Shown: positions 1 through 5,773, counted from the first letter of the stretch. The stretch is 6,559 nucleotides of DNA from Candidatus Shapirobacteria bacterium CG06_land_8_20_14_3_00_40_12 (GCA_002780135.1 PEWA01000002.1:31159-37717); one strand, 5' to 3'. Numbers and translations are program-made. The notes: generated by a model from the sequence alone, not told the origin.

Positions 1-250
1 ACGGGATATTTTTGGAATTTACAGCGAGGAATTTAGGGATAAATATAATAAAGTCAGGGACGCGGTCGAAAAAAAGGTGTTGGCAATCCGAAAAGCCGGA
101 GAAGAAATTGATAAGGATAAATATGGCAAAGTGGTGGATGAAGTGGTGGGAGAATTTAAATCGGATTTGACGGTAACCAAAGACGGGGTGGAAAAACTAA
201 GTAAATATCTTAAGAAAGACTGGGAGAAAATGCGTAAGGCTATCGCCTAA
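1..250 (+). CDS. 3' end of a YtxH-like helical protein (partial)
   Basis: An open frame runs from the left edge (first whole codon at 2) to TAA at 248-250, giving 82 residues of a longer protein whose start lies outside the window. The visible part is highly charged and lacks hydrophobic segments. It begins RDIFGIYSEEFRDKYNKV and continues with Lys/Glu/Asp-rich helical sequence ending in DWEKMRKAIA. This resembles the C-terminal part of small YtxH-type proteins, which usually carry one N-terminal membrane helix followed by a long amphipathic helix; similar tails are common in CPR genomes as far as I remember. The membrane helix cannot be seen here, so the family call is tentative and no function is claimed. 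The gene is convergent with obgE, with only 10 bases between the two stops. Confidence 0.6.
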   Translation, partial: RDIFGIYSEEFRDKYNKVRDAVEKKVLAIRKAGEEIDKDKYGKVVDEVVGEFKSDLTVTKDGVEKLSKYLKKDWEKMRKAIA

Positions 251-280
251 TGACAAATTTCTAATGTCTAATTTCTAATG
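251..280. repeat. TCTAAT heptad repeat at the convergent gene ends
   Basis: TCTAAT occurs three times at exact 7-base spacing (260-265, 267-272, 274-279), and the 10-mer ATTTCTAATG is present twice in full or nearly so. The repeat fills the gap between the two convergent genes and supplies the last codons and the TAG stop of obgE, so the Obg tail LEIRH is repeat-encoded. From memory, similar ATTAGAAATTAGA-type strings sit at gene ends in many CPR genomes. It has no hairpin plus T-run, so it is not a standard terminator. Confidence 0.6.
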
Positions 281-1220
281 CTTTTGATATATTATCGTTA
301 AGTTTTTTGAGACTAACATCATCAATAATGGAAACAGCCAACTTAATAGGAAGGGATTTGGTTATTTTTTTGATTTGAACGGGGGTAAGCAAATCTGATT
401 TGGTCAAAATTAATATTTCCGGTTTTTGCTCCAGAATTGAGCTGTAATTTTTAAGTTCCTGTCGGACTATTTGATAATCTTTTTTGGGTGACAGGGATTC
501 GGTTGAAAGACAGTGGACTAAAAGGCGGGTACGTTCAATGTGCTTAAGAAATTTGAAACCCAAACCCTTACCGTCGGCGGCACCTTCAATAAGTCCCGGA
601 ATATCGGCCATAATTTTACCACTCTTCATCACTCCTAAATTTGGCTCAAGAGTGGTAAAGGCGTAATTGGCCACTTTGGCATTGGCGGAGGTTAATTCAT
701 TTAAAAGGCTGGTTTTACCGGCGTTGGGAAGGCCGATTAAACCAATGTCGGCAATAAGTTTTAACTGGATAAAAATATTTCTGGATACGGTTTTGAAACC
801 GGTTTTGAATTCCTTGGGGGTTTGATTGGTGGCACTGCGGAAATGATAGTTTCCCCAACCGCCCTTGCCGCCTTGAGCGGCTTCATAGATTTGACCGACC
901 TTAGTCAACTCAATACTGGTGCCGTTGTCGTAATTGATAACTGAGCCAAAAGGAACTTCGATAGTCAAATCCCGACCGTTTTTACCTGATTTCTGATTGA
1001 TTCCGCCCGGATCACCATTTTCGGCTTCAAATATTCTTTTAAAACGAAATTGGGACAAACGGCTGATATCGGAGACGGCTTTAAAGAATACATTACCGCC
1101 ATCACCACCCTTACCCCCGTCAGGCCCACCCTTGGGCCGCTGGGCATCATGGTAGAGGTGGGCGATGCCATCACCGCCATTGCCGGCCTTGATAGTAATT
1201 CTGGTTTCGTCGATGAGCAT
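261..1220 (-). CDS. obgE: Obg-family GTPase, short form without C-terminal domain
   Basis: Obg/CgtA is a GTPase that binds the large ribosomal subunit during its assembly. Residues 1 to about 156 form the Obg fold, with the glycine-rich stretches typical of its type II helices (GNGGDG near 13, GGPDGGKGGDGG at 31-42, GGKGGWGN at 117-124). The G domain follows: G1 GLPNAGKT at 163-170, switch I YAFTTLEPNLG at 187-197, G3 DIPG at 206-209, G4 TKSD at 273-276 in place of NKxD, and a weak G5 (VSI near 296). The protein has 319 residues against roughly 390-430 in most bacteria, because it stops after the G domain and lacks the C-terminal OCT-type domain. The ATG start fits the conserved MLIDE/FVDE beginning. 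The upstream Shine-Dalgarno site is poor. It is the last gene of the operon, 11 bases after rlmN. Confidence 0.95.
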   Translation of the reverse strand: MLIDETRITIKAGNGGDGIAHLYHDAQRPKGGPDGGKGGDGGNVFFKAVSDISRLSQFRFKRIFEAENGDPGGINQKSGKNGRDLTIEVPFGSVINYDNGTSIELTKVGQIYEAAQGGKGGWGNYHFRSATNQTPKEFKTGFKTVSRNIFIQLKLIADIGLIGLPNAGKTSLLNELTSANAKVANYAFTTLEPNLGVMKSGKIMADIPGLIEGAADGKGLGFKFLKHIERTRLLVHCLSTESLSPKKDYQIVRQELKNYSSILEQKPEILILTKSDLLTPVQIKKITKSLPIKLAVSIIDDVSLKKLNDNISKALEIRH

Positions 1221-1231
1221 GGCCTATTTTA

Positions 1232-2272
1232 TCAGGAAAAAGTGGCTAATTGGCCGCAGGCGGAATTGATGGATTGGCCGAGAGAATGGCGGAGAGAATA
1301 GTCAATATGGGCAGCGGTAAGCTGTTTTTCAATTAATTTTAATTTAGTTGAAGGGACAAGGCCGCCTTTGACAGGATTGAGAGGAATTAAATTTAAAAAA
1401 AATAGTTTGTCGGATTTGAGAAGTTTGATGAGGGCATCAATTTCTTTTTGAGCGTCATTGATGTCAGCAATTGGGGCGAATTCTAAAAAGAGTTGGCGGC
1501 TGGTTTTATGGGTGTAATAATGGAGAGCTGTGAGTAAGTCAGGAAGGGAATATTTTTGGGCAATGGGCATTAGAATTTCCCGAGTAGATTGAATAGCCGA
1601 ATGAAGGGAAAGGGCTAGATTGATTTCGGTGTTTAAGTCAGCAAATTCATAGATGCGAGGAACAATACCGGCGGTGGAAATACTAATTTTGCGGTTACCT
1701 AAATTTAGCCCATCTCTGGATCGAATAGTATTAAGAGCCAGGATTAAATTATCCCAGTTTAAAAATGGTTCGCCCATACCCATAAAAGCTACCCGGCCGA
1801 CATAGGGATAACCACCCTGTGGTGATTGCTTCGTCGAGGACTTCTCGCAATGACGATTGATCAAGTAGTTATTCCAAAAGATAATTTGATCGACAATTTC
1901 TTCGGAAGTTAGGTTTCGGATAAATCCCATTTTACCGGTGGCACAAAATTTACATCCCAGCGGACAACCGACCTGGGTACTGGCACAGACACTTAACCAA
2001 TCATGGTAATCCAAAAGGACCGTTTCAATCTTCTGGCCATCTTTGAGTTTTAGGAGGGCCTTTTGGGAGTTAGTAGTGGACAATAAATTAATTTCTTTGA
2101 CTGACAGCAAGGGGAAATTTTGATCGAGAGTTGTCCGAAGTTCAAGGGGCAAATCAGTCATTTGGGTAAAATTGGTGAAGTGGCCAGAAAAATAGTTTTT
2201 AACAATCTGACGCCGGCGAAAGGCAGGCAAGGATAGGGATTGAAGATATTTGGTGATAGTAGAGAGATCCAC
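1232..2272 (-). CDS. rlmN: Radical-SAM 23S rRNA/tRNA adenine C2-methyltransferase
   Basis: RlmN makes 2-methyladenosine in 23S rRNA (A2503 in E. coli) and in some tRNAs by a radical-SAM, ping-pong cysteine mechanism. The Fe-S cluster motif is C103-PLG-C107-KF-C110. C96 just before it matches E. coli Cys118, and C339 in SACGQL matches E. coli Cys355, so both catalytic cysteines are present. GMGEP (165-169) is the SAM-binding GEP motif. Length (346) is normal. Residues about 140-154 (HCEKSSTKQSPQGG) are extra relative to the family and come from a palindromic repeat inserted in frame (see that entry). The start is GTG at 2272-2270, only three codons after the in-frame trxA stop, and no clear Shine-Dalgarno site is seen. 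Reinitiation after trxA is the likely mode of translation. Confidence 0.95.
   Translation of the reverse strand: MDLSTITKYLQSLSLPAFRRRQIVKNYFSGHFTNFTQMTDLPLELRTTLDQNFPLLSVKEINLLSTTNSQKALLKLKDGQKIETVLLDYHDWLSVCASTQVGCPLGCKFCATGKMGFIRNLTSEEIVDQIIFWNNYLINRHCEKSSTKQSPQGGYPYVGRVAFMGMGEPFLNWDNLILALNTIRSRDGLNLGNRKISISTAGIVPRIYEFADLNTEINLALSLHSAIQSTREILMPIAQKYSLPDLLTALHYYTHKTSRQLFLEFAPIADINDAQKEIDALIKLLKSDKLFFLNLIPLNPVKGGLVPSTKLKLIEKQLTAAHIDYSLRHSLGQSINSACGQLATFS
1811..1856 (-). repeat. Palindromic repeat inserted in frame within rlmN
   Basis: Read on the minus strand, this segment starts CGTCATTGCGAGAAGTCC and continues CTCGACGAAGCAATCACC, which matches in style the dispersed TCATTGCGAG...GACGAAGCAATC elements known in many bacteria and in the Rickettsia palindromic-element literature. 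It can fold with CGAG/CTCG inside ATTGC/GCAAT arms, followed by a second hairpin ACCAC-CCT-GTGGT at 1811-1823. It adds about 15 codons without breaking the rlmN frame, between the helix ending FWNNYLI and the strand leading to GMGEP. Confidence 0.8.
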
Positions 2273-2281
2273 GCTTGTATT

Positions 2282-2590
2282 TTAGCCCAAAGCTTGAAGA
2301 TATTCCTGTTTTTGACGAAAACCAACCAGAGACTCAACTTTTTTCCCATTATCAAAAATAATAACGGTAGGAATAGAAACAACATTATACTGAGAAGCTA
2401 ATCCCGGTTCTGAATCAACATCAACCTTGACCACCTTGACTTTATCACCAAGATCAGCTGAAATTTCGTCAATTATCGGAGCCAGCATCTGACAGGGACC
2501 ACACCAAGTCGCCCAAAAATCGACTAAAACCTTTCCCTTAAAATCGAGAACTTCAGATTTAAAATTGGCGGTAGTTACTGCTTGGGACAT
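2282..2590 (-). CDS. trxA: Thioredoxin
   Basis: This is a single-domain cytoplasmic thioredoxin of 102 residues, slightly shorter than the usual 105-110. It reduces protein disulfides through the dithiol W29-C30-G31-P32-C33. The buried aspartate (D24, in VLVDFWA, equivalent to E. coli Asp26) and the cis-proline loop SIPT (P74) are both present, and the C-terminal strand-helix part (GFRQKQEYLQAL) is complete. No signal peptide is visible. The ATG at 2590 is supported by an AGGA site at 2603-2600, nine bases upstream, which lies inside the end of the preceding gene. The stop of that gene is only five bases away, so translation is probably coupled. It is the only redox protein in an otherwise RNA-directed operon. 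A link to the Fe-S enzyme RlmN next door is possible but is inference. Confidence 0.95.
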   Translation of the reverse strand: MSQAVTTANFKSEVLDFKGKVLVDFWATWCGPCQMLAPIIDEISADLGDKVKVVKVDVDSEPGLASQYNVVSIPTVIIFDNGKKVESLVGFRQKQEYLQALG

Positions 2591-2595
2591 AATTT

Positions 2596-2997
2596 TTAAT
2601 CCTGCTTTTTCTTGGCAAGGTGAGCGTTATAAACAATGTCATAAACAAAACCGTCGGGAGATTCGATTTGGTTGGAACCGGAAAGAGTGACGTATTGAGA
2701 CAGATAGTCAGAGAGGGCAATTTTTAACTCCTTAATTTCAATCTGTTGATCTTTGATTTTTTCCATTTGAGATTTGGCCTCGGGATTGGTTAACACTTTT
2801 TGTTTGGCCTGAGACTTAAGTTTGATAGCTTTGGCGGCCGTATCGGCTATTTCCTGATATTCTTTGTCGGCTTCCATAATGGAATCGAGCATCAATTTAT
2901 GAGTTTTGAGTTCTTTACTTAGAGATTCGAGACGGGTTTGGTGACTGTGAATTAGGGATTTAATACTGTTTAGGGTCGAGGTGTTTGAGTTTGCCAT
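2596..2997 (-). CDS. Unrecognised coiled-coil protein, 133 residues
   Basis: I do not recognise this protein. It is soluble, with no signal peptide or membrane segment. Residues about 8-100 are rich in Lys, Glu, Gln, Leu and Ile with spacing that suggests two long helices, probably an antiparallel coiled coil broken near 70-73 (TNPE). The C-terminal part (about 104-126) changes character to a predicted beta-like stretch, TLSGSNQIESPDGFVYDIV, followed by a basic end KKK. It sits between dus and trxA, with an 11-base gap before it and a 5-base gap after it, so it belongs to the operon. The ATG at 2997 has no Shine-Dalgarno site; GTTAA/TTAAC arms lie just upstream. Codon use and frame conservation next to real genes make it a credible gene, but no function can be assigned. 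Confidence 0.75.
   Translation of the reverse strand: MANSNTSTLNSIKSLIHSHQTRLESLSKELKTHKLMLDSIMEADKEYQEIADTAAKAIKLKSQAKQKVLTNPEAKSQMEKIKDQQIEIKELKIALSDYLSQYVTLSGSNQIESPDGFVYDIVYNAHLAKKKQD
2600..2603 (-). promoter_or_regulatory. Shine-Dalgarno site of trxA
   Basis: AGGA on the minus strand, nine bases before the trxA ATG and overlapping the end of the upstream gene. It is the only convincing Shine-Dalgarno sequence in the six-gene operon. The other operon genes have weak or no sites and probably depend on coupling or short leaders. Confidence 0.55.
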
Positions 2998-3008
2998 GGT
3001 TAACTAGT

Positions 3009-4028
3009 TTAACAGTTGGAGATGGCATCTTCAAGAGAACAAAGTTGATCAAAAGAGGTAAGGGTAATGATTTTTTGACGGAGGGTAGAAGCGTGAGGAT
3101 GACCGGAGACATAGAGAAGAAAGTGACGACGGAGAGGATCAAAACGACGGGAGGGAAAAACTTCTAGAAAATGTCTAGCGTGAATAAGCATAGCTTTATA
3201 TTTTTCCCTAAATTCGGGAGCGGAATCGTTAAATACCCAAGGGTTGCCCATAGCTGCCCGGCCGATTAGGGCACCGTCGGTGTGGTATTTTTGGCTATAA
3301 CCATGGGCCATTTTTCGTGAGAGGAGGTCACCATTACCGAGAATTTTTACTCCTGAATCGTGACAAAGATTGGCCGCCTTGGTAATTTCATCCCAATCAG
3401 CCCTACCTCCAAAACCTTGTTTTAGGGTCCGACCGTGAAGGGTGATAAAGTCGGGTTTAAGAGAGCAGAGATGAGGAATCCAAGTGTCAACAATACTGTG
3501 ATCAATGCCGAGACGGGTTTTAAAAGATAGAGTAGGAGTGATATTTTTGGGAGATAAACCTGAATACTTTAAATTTCTATTAATTATTTCTAAATATTTT
3601 TTCTTTAATTTTTGTTTTAATAATATTTTAGGATCATTTTGAAAATCAGTAATGGCTTTTTTGACTGACAAAACAATTTCAGAAACAAGGGAGGGGTTGT
3701 CAATCAGAGCCGCTCCCCCACCGTGTTGGGTTACTGTTTTGGCCGGACAACCAAGATTGATATCAATACCATCAAAGCCGAGATGACAGAGAACCAGGGC
3801 GGCAAAATAAAAAGAGGATGGGTCTTTGCCAAAAAGCTGGGCAATAAGAGGCCGCTCTATTGGCTTAAACAGAAGGTGGTCAAAAAGTTTGACGGCGTTG
3901 TGGGCCAGACCGCAGGCACTGACAAATTCAGAGAAAATTAAATCGGGTTTAGATATTTCACATTGGGTCAACCGAAAAGCTTCATCGGTGATTCCTTCCA
4001 TGGGCGAAAGACCAATAATATACTTCAT
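3009..4028 (-). CDS. dus: tRNA-dihydrouridine synthase
   Basis: Dus enzymes reduce specific uridines of tRNA to dihydrouridine using FMN and NADPH. The protein has the TIM-barrel order of motifs: SPMEGITDEAF at 8-18 (FMN-binding APM.G.TD motif), INLGCP at 90-95 with catalytic C94, SFKTRLG at 168-174 (FMN-contacting K170), TLHGR at 196-200 with H198, GNGDL at 231-235, and GRAAMGNPWVF at 256-266. The C-terminal helical tRNA-binding part keeps RHFLLY...GHPHASTLR. Residues about 130-165 form a Lys/Leu/Asn-rich insertion before the SFKTRLG strand, encoded by unusually AT-rich DNA. The ATG at 4028 overlaps the TGA of the RRM gene as ATGA, which implies translational coupling. Which uridine it modifies (DusA, B or C type) cannot be told from sequence inspection. 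Confidence 0.93.
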   Translation of the reverse strand: MKYIIGLSPMEGITDEAFRLTQCEISKPDLIFSEFVSACGLAHNAVKLFDHLLFKPIERPLIAQLFGKDPSSFYFAALVLCHLGFDGIDINLGCPAKTVTQHGGGAALIDNPSLVSEIVLSVKKAITDFQNDPKILLKQKLKKKYLEIINRNLKYSGLSPKNITPTLSFKTRLGIDHSIVDTWIPHLCSLKPDFITLHGRTLKQGFGGRADWDEITKAANLCHDSGVKILGNGDLLSRKMAHGYSQKYHTDGALIGRAAMGNPWVFNDSAPEFREKYKAMLIHARHFLEVFPSRRFDPLRRHFLLYVSGHPHASTLRQKIITLTSFDQLCSLEDAISNC

Positions 4029-4498
4029 TTTTTCTTAGTTCTGGCAGCAAATTTGGTGCCAACTTTGGCGTGATGAAATCGAGAATCAAAAACAGATTGA
4101 CGCTGATGCTGCCAATAGCTTTTGGGTTTAAAAGTGTCTTCGGTTCGTTTAACGGAAACGGGAGAGTTGGGAATAACGGAATGATGACCTTTACGAGTCA
4201 GAGCTTCCTGATGCCGGGCAAGTCCTTCGGGTGTTAAATAAGGGTCGGGCTGGGCATAGTCAACGATGATGGTACGATCCTGCAACATAAAATTGTGCAT
4301 TTTCCCCTTGGCGGTAATAGCCGAATCGAGAGAATCATACTCGACATAACCCATACCCCGACTCTTGCCCCACTGGTTGTGAATAATCCGCAGAGCCGTA
4401 ATCCGGCCAAAAGGAACAAAGAGGGTAAGAAGCTCCCCTTCAGTAAATTTGAAAGGGATAGAACCGACAAAAAGCCGTTTGTTGGGTAAGTTTGCCAT
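4025..4498 (-). CDS. RRM-type RNA-binding protein with basic tail
   Basis: A single RNA-recognition motif occupies residues about 8-82. RNP2 is LFVGSI at 9-14 and RNP1 is RGMGYVEY at 47-54, including two of the aromatic positions that stack on RNA bases. The beta1-alpha1-beta2-beta3-alpha2-beta4 order is intact, ending TIIVDYAQP. After it comes a tail of about 75 residues rich in His, Lys, Arg and Gln, ending AARTKKK, probably disordered and able to add nonspecific RNA affinity. Bacterial single-RRM proteins are best known in cyanobacteria and also occur in CPR; their targets are mostly unknown. It is the first gene of the operon. The ATG start lies about 15 bases from a TATAAT box, so the leader is very short and no Shine-Dalgarno site is seen. 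The stop overlaps the dus start by 4 bases. Confidence 0.9.
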   Translation of the reverse strand: MANLPNKRLFVGSIPFKFTEGELLTLFVPFGRITALRIIHNQWGKSRGMGYVEYDSLDSAITAKGKMHNFMLQDRTIIVDYAQPDPYLTPEGLARHQEALTRKGHHSVIPNSPVSVKRTEDTFKPKSYWQHQRQSVFDSRFHHAKVGTKFAARTKKK

Positions 4499-4527
4499 AA
4501 AGTTGACTCTATATTATAGAATACATT
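4499..4527. promoter_or_regulatory. Divergent promoter with palindromic shared -10
   Basis: Only 29 bases separate the ATG of the leftward RRM gene from the GTG of the rightward MBL gene. At 4508-4520 lies the perfect palindrome TCTATA-T-TATAGA. On the minus strand it reads TATAAT (4518-4513) and on the plus strand TATTAT (4512-4517), so both directions share one -10 element. No convincing -35 is visible for either. Predicted starts lie about 8 bases (RRM) and about 4 bases (MBL) before the start codons, so both messages would be leaderless or nearly so. Start-site distances are estimated from normal -10 spacing. Confidence 0.65.
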
Positions 4528-5175
4528 GTGTTAAATTACCGAAGATTGGTGGTGGGAGGGCTGGCAACTAATTGCTATCTTTTATGGTCGACAGATAAAA
4601 GTGCGGTCATTATCGATCCGGGTGACGAAGGGACAGAGATAGCCCAAGTGATAAACGAGCTACAACTAAAACCAATGATGATACTGCTAACCCACGGTCA
4701 TTTTGACCACATATTGGGGGTAATTGATTTGCAACTTATTTACAAAATCCCGATTGCCATGGGTAAAGAGGATGCTTTTTTGGTGGACCGGGCGGCCGCT
4801 GCCGCCCGATATTTTTTGAAAAGAAATATTAAAATTCCCAAAATAAAGTCGATTGACGAAAGTCTTCCGGAAATCAAAACTATTAAATTGGACGATGAAA
4901 CAATTAGAGTAATTAAAAGTCCGGGGCATACTCCGGGTGGAGTCAGTTTTTATGCTCCGAAGTCAAAGTTGTTGTTTACCGGTGATACTATATTTGCCGA
5001 TGGGCTGCGAGGGGAAACTGATCACCAATACTCTTCCAAAAAACTACTTTTCCGAAGTATTTGTAATCTATTAAAGCTACCGGATGAAACCAAGGTGCTA
5101 CCGGGACATGGAGAAGAAACGAATCTGGCCGAGGTTAAGAAACTTTTTAACTGCGATTATTGCGAATTACCCTGA
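4528..5175 (+). CDS. Metallo-beta-lactamase-fold hydrolase, glyoxalase II-like
   Basis: This is a 215-residue cytoplasmic enzyme of the metallo-beta-lactamase superfamily. All dinuclear metal ligands are present: H56-G-H58-F-D60-H61, H134 in SPGHTPG, D153 in TGDTIF, and H194 in PGHGEET. The beginning, LVVGGLATNCYLLW, is typical of the compact YcbL/glyoxalase-II-like subgroup, which hydrolyses thioesters such as S-lactoylglutathione in some members; the real substrate here is unknown. Full glyoxalase II has an extra C-terminal substrate domain that this protein lacks. The start is GTG at 4528: it places Met just before the first strand as in relatives, and the nearest in-frame upstream stop is at 4504-4506. 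No Shine-Dalgarno site is present, in keeping with a leaderless message. Its end overlaps a convergent small ORF by 9 bases. Confidence 0.93.
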   Translation: MLNYRRLVVGGLATNCYLLWSTDKSAVIIDPGDEGTEIAQVINELQLKPMMILLTHGHFDHILGVIDLQLIYKIPIAMGKEDAFLVDRAAAAARYFLKRNIKIPKIKSIDESLPEIKTIKLDDETIRVIKSPGHTPGGVSFYAPKSKLLFTGDTIFADGLRGETDHQYSSKKLLFRSICNLLKLPDETKVLPGHGEETNLAEVKKLFNCDYCELP

Positions 5176-5331
5176 CTTAACGGAATTGATAGTATCGTCA
5201 AAGTTTTCTAAATTGTCGACCTTGAGACTTTCCAGAAGTTCGACAATCAGATTTTCAAAATAGCTCTTGACAACTTGAGACTGTTTGGAATCTAATTTTA
5301 ACTCTTTGGTTAATTCTTCAAAGGTTTGCAT
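5167..5331 (-). CDS. Small acidic protein, 54 residues, unrecognised
   Basis: An ATG at 5331-5329 opens 54 codons to TAA at 5169-5167. The product starts MQTFEELTKELKLDSKQSQV and continues as a probable helix pair with VVKSYFENLIVELLESL (20-36) and an acidic end (DNLENFDD near 39-46). It has no membrane segment. The hydrophobic spacing and the phrase LIVELLESLK...NFDDTI recall small DUF5663-type proteins of CPR bacteria, but that is a weak resemblance from memory. Support for a real gene comes from a TATAAT box five bases before the ATG with a TTGTCT -35 at 18-base spacing, and from the protein-like amphipathic pattern. It converges on the MBL gene and overlaps its last 9 bases. Confidence 0.6.
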   Translation of the reverse strand: MQTFEELTKELKLDSKQSQVVKSYFENLIVELLESLKVDNLENFDDTINSVKSG

Positions 5332-5336
5332 AGCCT

Positions 5337-5366
5337 ATTATAACGGTTTGGGGTAAAATAAGACAA
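5337..5366 (-). promoter_or_regulatory. Promoter of the 54-residue ORF, leaderless type
   Basis: On the minus strand TATAAT lies at 5342-5337 and TTGTCT at 5366-5361, spaced by 18 bases. The -10 ends five bases from the ATG, so transcription would begin at or next to the start codon. The -35 is embedded in the inverted repeat GACAAT-T-ATTGTC (5362-5374). Confidence 0.55.
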
Positions 5367-5374
5367 TTATTGTC
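5362..5374. promoter_or_regulatory. Inverted repeat over the -35, possible operator
   Basis: GACAAT-T-ATTGTC is a perfect 13-bp inverted repeat that covers the -35 box of the leftward small ORF. Its size and position would suit a dimeric repressor, but no regulator is identified and a chance palindrome is possible. Confidence 0.3.
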
Positions 5375-5401
5375 GCCTCACCGGCGACCCGCCGATGAGG
5401 C
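5375..5401. repeat. Strong GC hairpin between the small ORF and GIY-YIG gene
   Basis: GCCTCA (5375-5380) pairs with TGAGGC (5396-5401), and inside it CGGCG (5382-5386) pairs with CGCCG (5390-5394) around the loop ACC, with one C/A mismatch between the two stems. Neither strand shows a T-run after the stem, so it is not a typical intrinsic terminator. It looks like a dispersed hairpin repeat at the border of the variable stretch. Confidence 0.6.
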
Positions 5402-5428
5402 GGGCAGTCTCGTTGTTAGACAGCTGTT

Positions 5429-5686
5429 ATGTATTTTACGTACGTATTACGAAGTCTGAAAAATAAAAGATTATATACGGGGTACACGTCTGACTTGAAA
5501 AGTAGATTTATCGAGCACAACAGTAAAAAGGGTGGCACATATACATCAAAAAATGCTCCCCTTGAATTAGTTTTTTACGAAGCATTTAAAGATAAGCGTG
5601 ACGCAACGAAAGCTGAGCTGTTTTGGAAAACTGGCTACGGTAGAGAAGTGCTGAAAGATAAGATAAAATACAGCTTAGAGTTGTAA
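5429..5686 (+). CDS. Single-domain GIY-YIG nuclease-family protein
   Basis: The 85-residue protein is a complete small GIY-YIG domain of the UvrC-N/YhbQ-like type. The family signature is YVLRS (5-9) and LYTGYT (15-20). The conserved arginine is R26 in LKSRFIEHN, followed by H30-N31, the strand LVFYEAF (47-53) and the helix with E63 (KAELFWKTGYGREVLK), where the metal-binding glutamate is expected. Such stand-alone domains are frequent and multi-copy in CPR genomes. Their role is mostly unknown; YhbQ-like relatives have been proposed as DNA nucleases or repair proteins. The ATG is the only sensible start because an in-frame TAG lies about four codons upstream. No Shine-Dalgarno site or clear promoter is visible. 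The stop is four bases before tRNA-Gln, and the gene is flanked by hairpin repeats, which suggests it may have arrived as part of a variable segment. Confidence 0.88.
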   Translation: MYFTYVLRSLKNKRLYTGYTSDLKSRFIEHNSKKGGTYTSKNAPLELVFYEAFKDKRDATKAELFWKTGYGREVLKDKIKYSLEL

Positions 5687-5690
5687 ACTT

Positions 5691-5761
5691 TGCTCCGTCA
5701 GCTAGTGGTAGGCTGCCACGCTCTGAACGTGGAAACCGTGGTTCGAGTCCATGCGGAGCAA
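5691..5761 (+). tRNA. tRNA-Gln (anticodon CUG)
   Basis: A complete cloverleaf can be drawn. The acceptor stem is TGCTCCG/CGGAGCA (7 bp, with the U1-A72 pair typical of bacterial tRNA-Gln). The D arm is AGCT/GGCT with loop AGTGGTA, the anticodon arm CCACG/CGTGG has loop CTCTGAA and anticodon CTG at 5723-5725, the variable loop is AAAC, and the T arm is CGTGG/CCATG with loop TTCGAGT. A73 is the discriminator base; most bacterial tRNA-Gln have G73, so this is slightly unusual. CCA is not encoded and must be added afterwards. The tRNA reads CAG. No other tRNA follows directly. Confidence 0.95.
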
Positions 5762-5773
5762 CAAAGTCACACT

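Noticed and set aside
1050..1301. Rightward ORF opposite the start of obgE and the end of rlmN.
   Set aside because: It is an antisense reading of two strongly conserved genes, and its glycine/alanine/threonine-rich product only mirrors the glycine-rich Obg codons.
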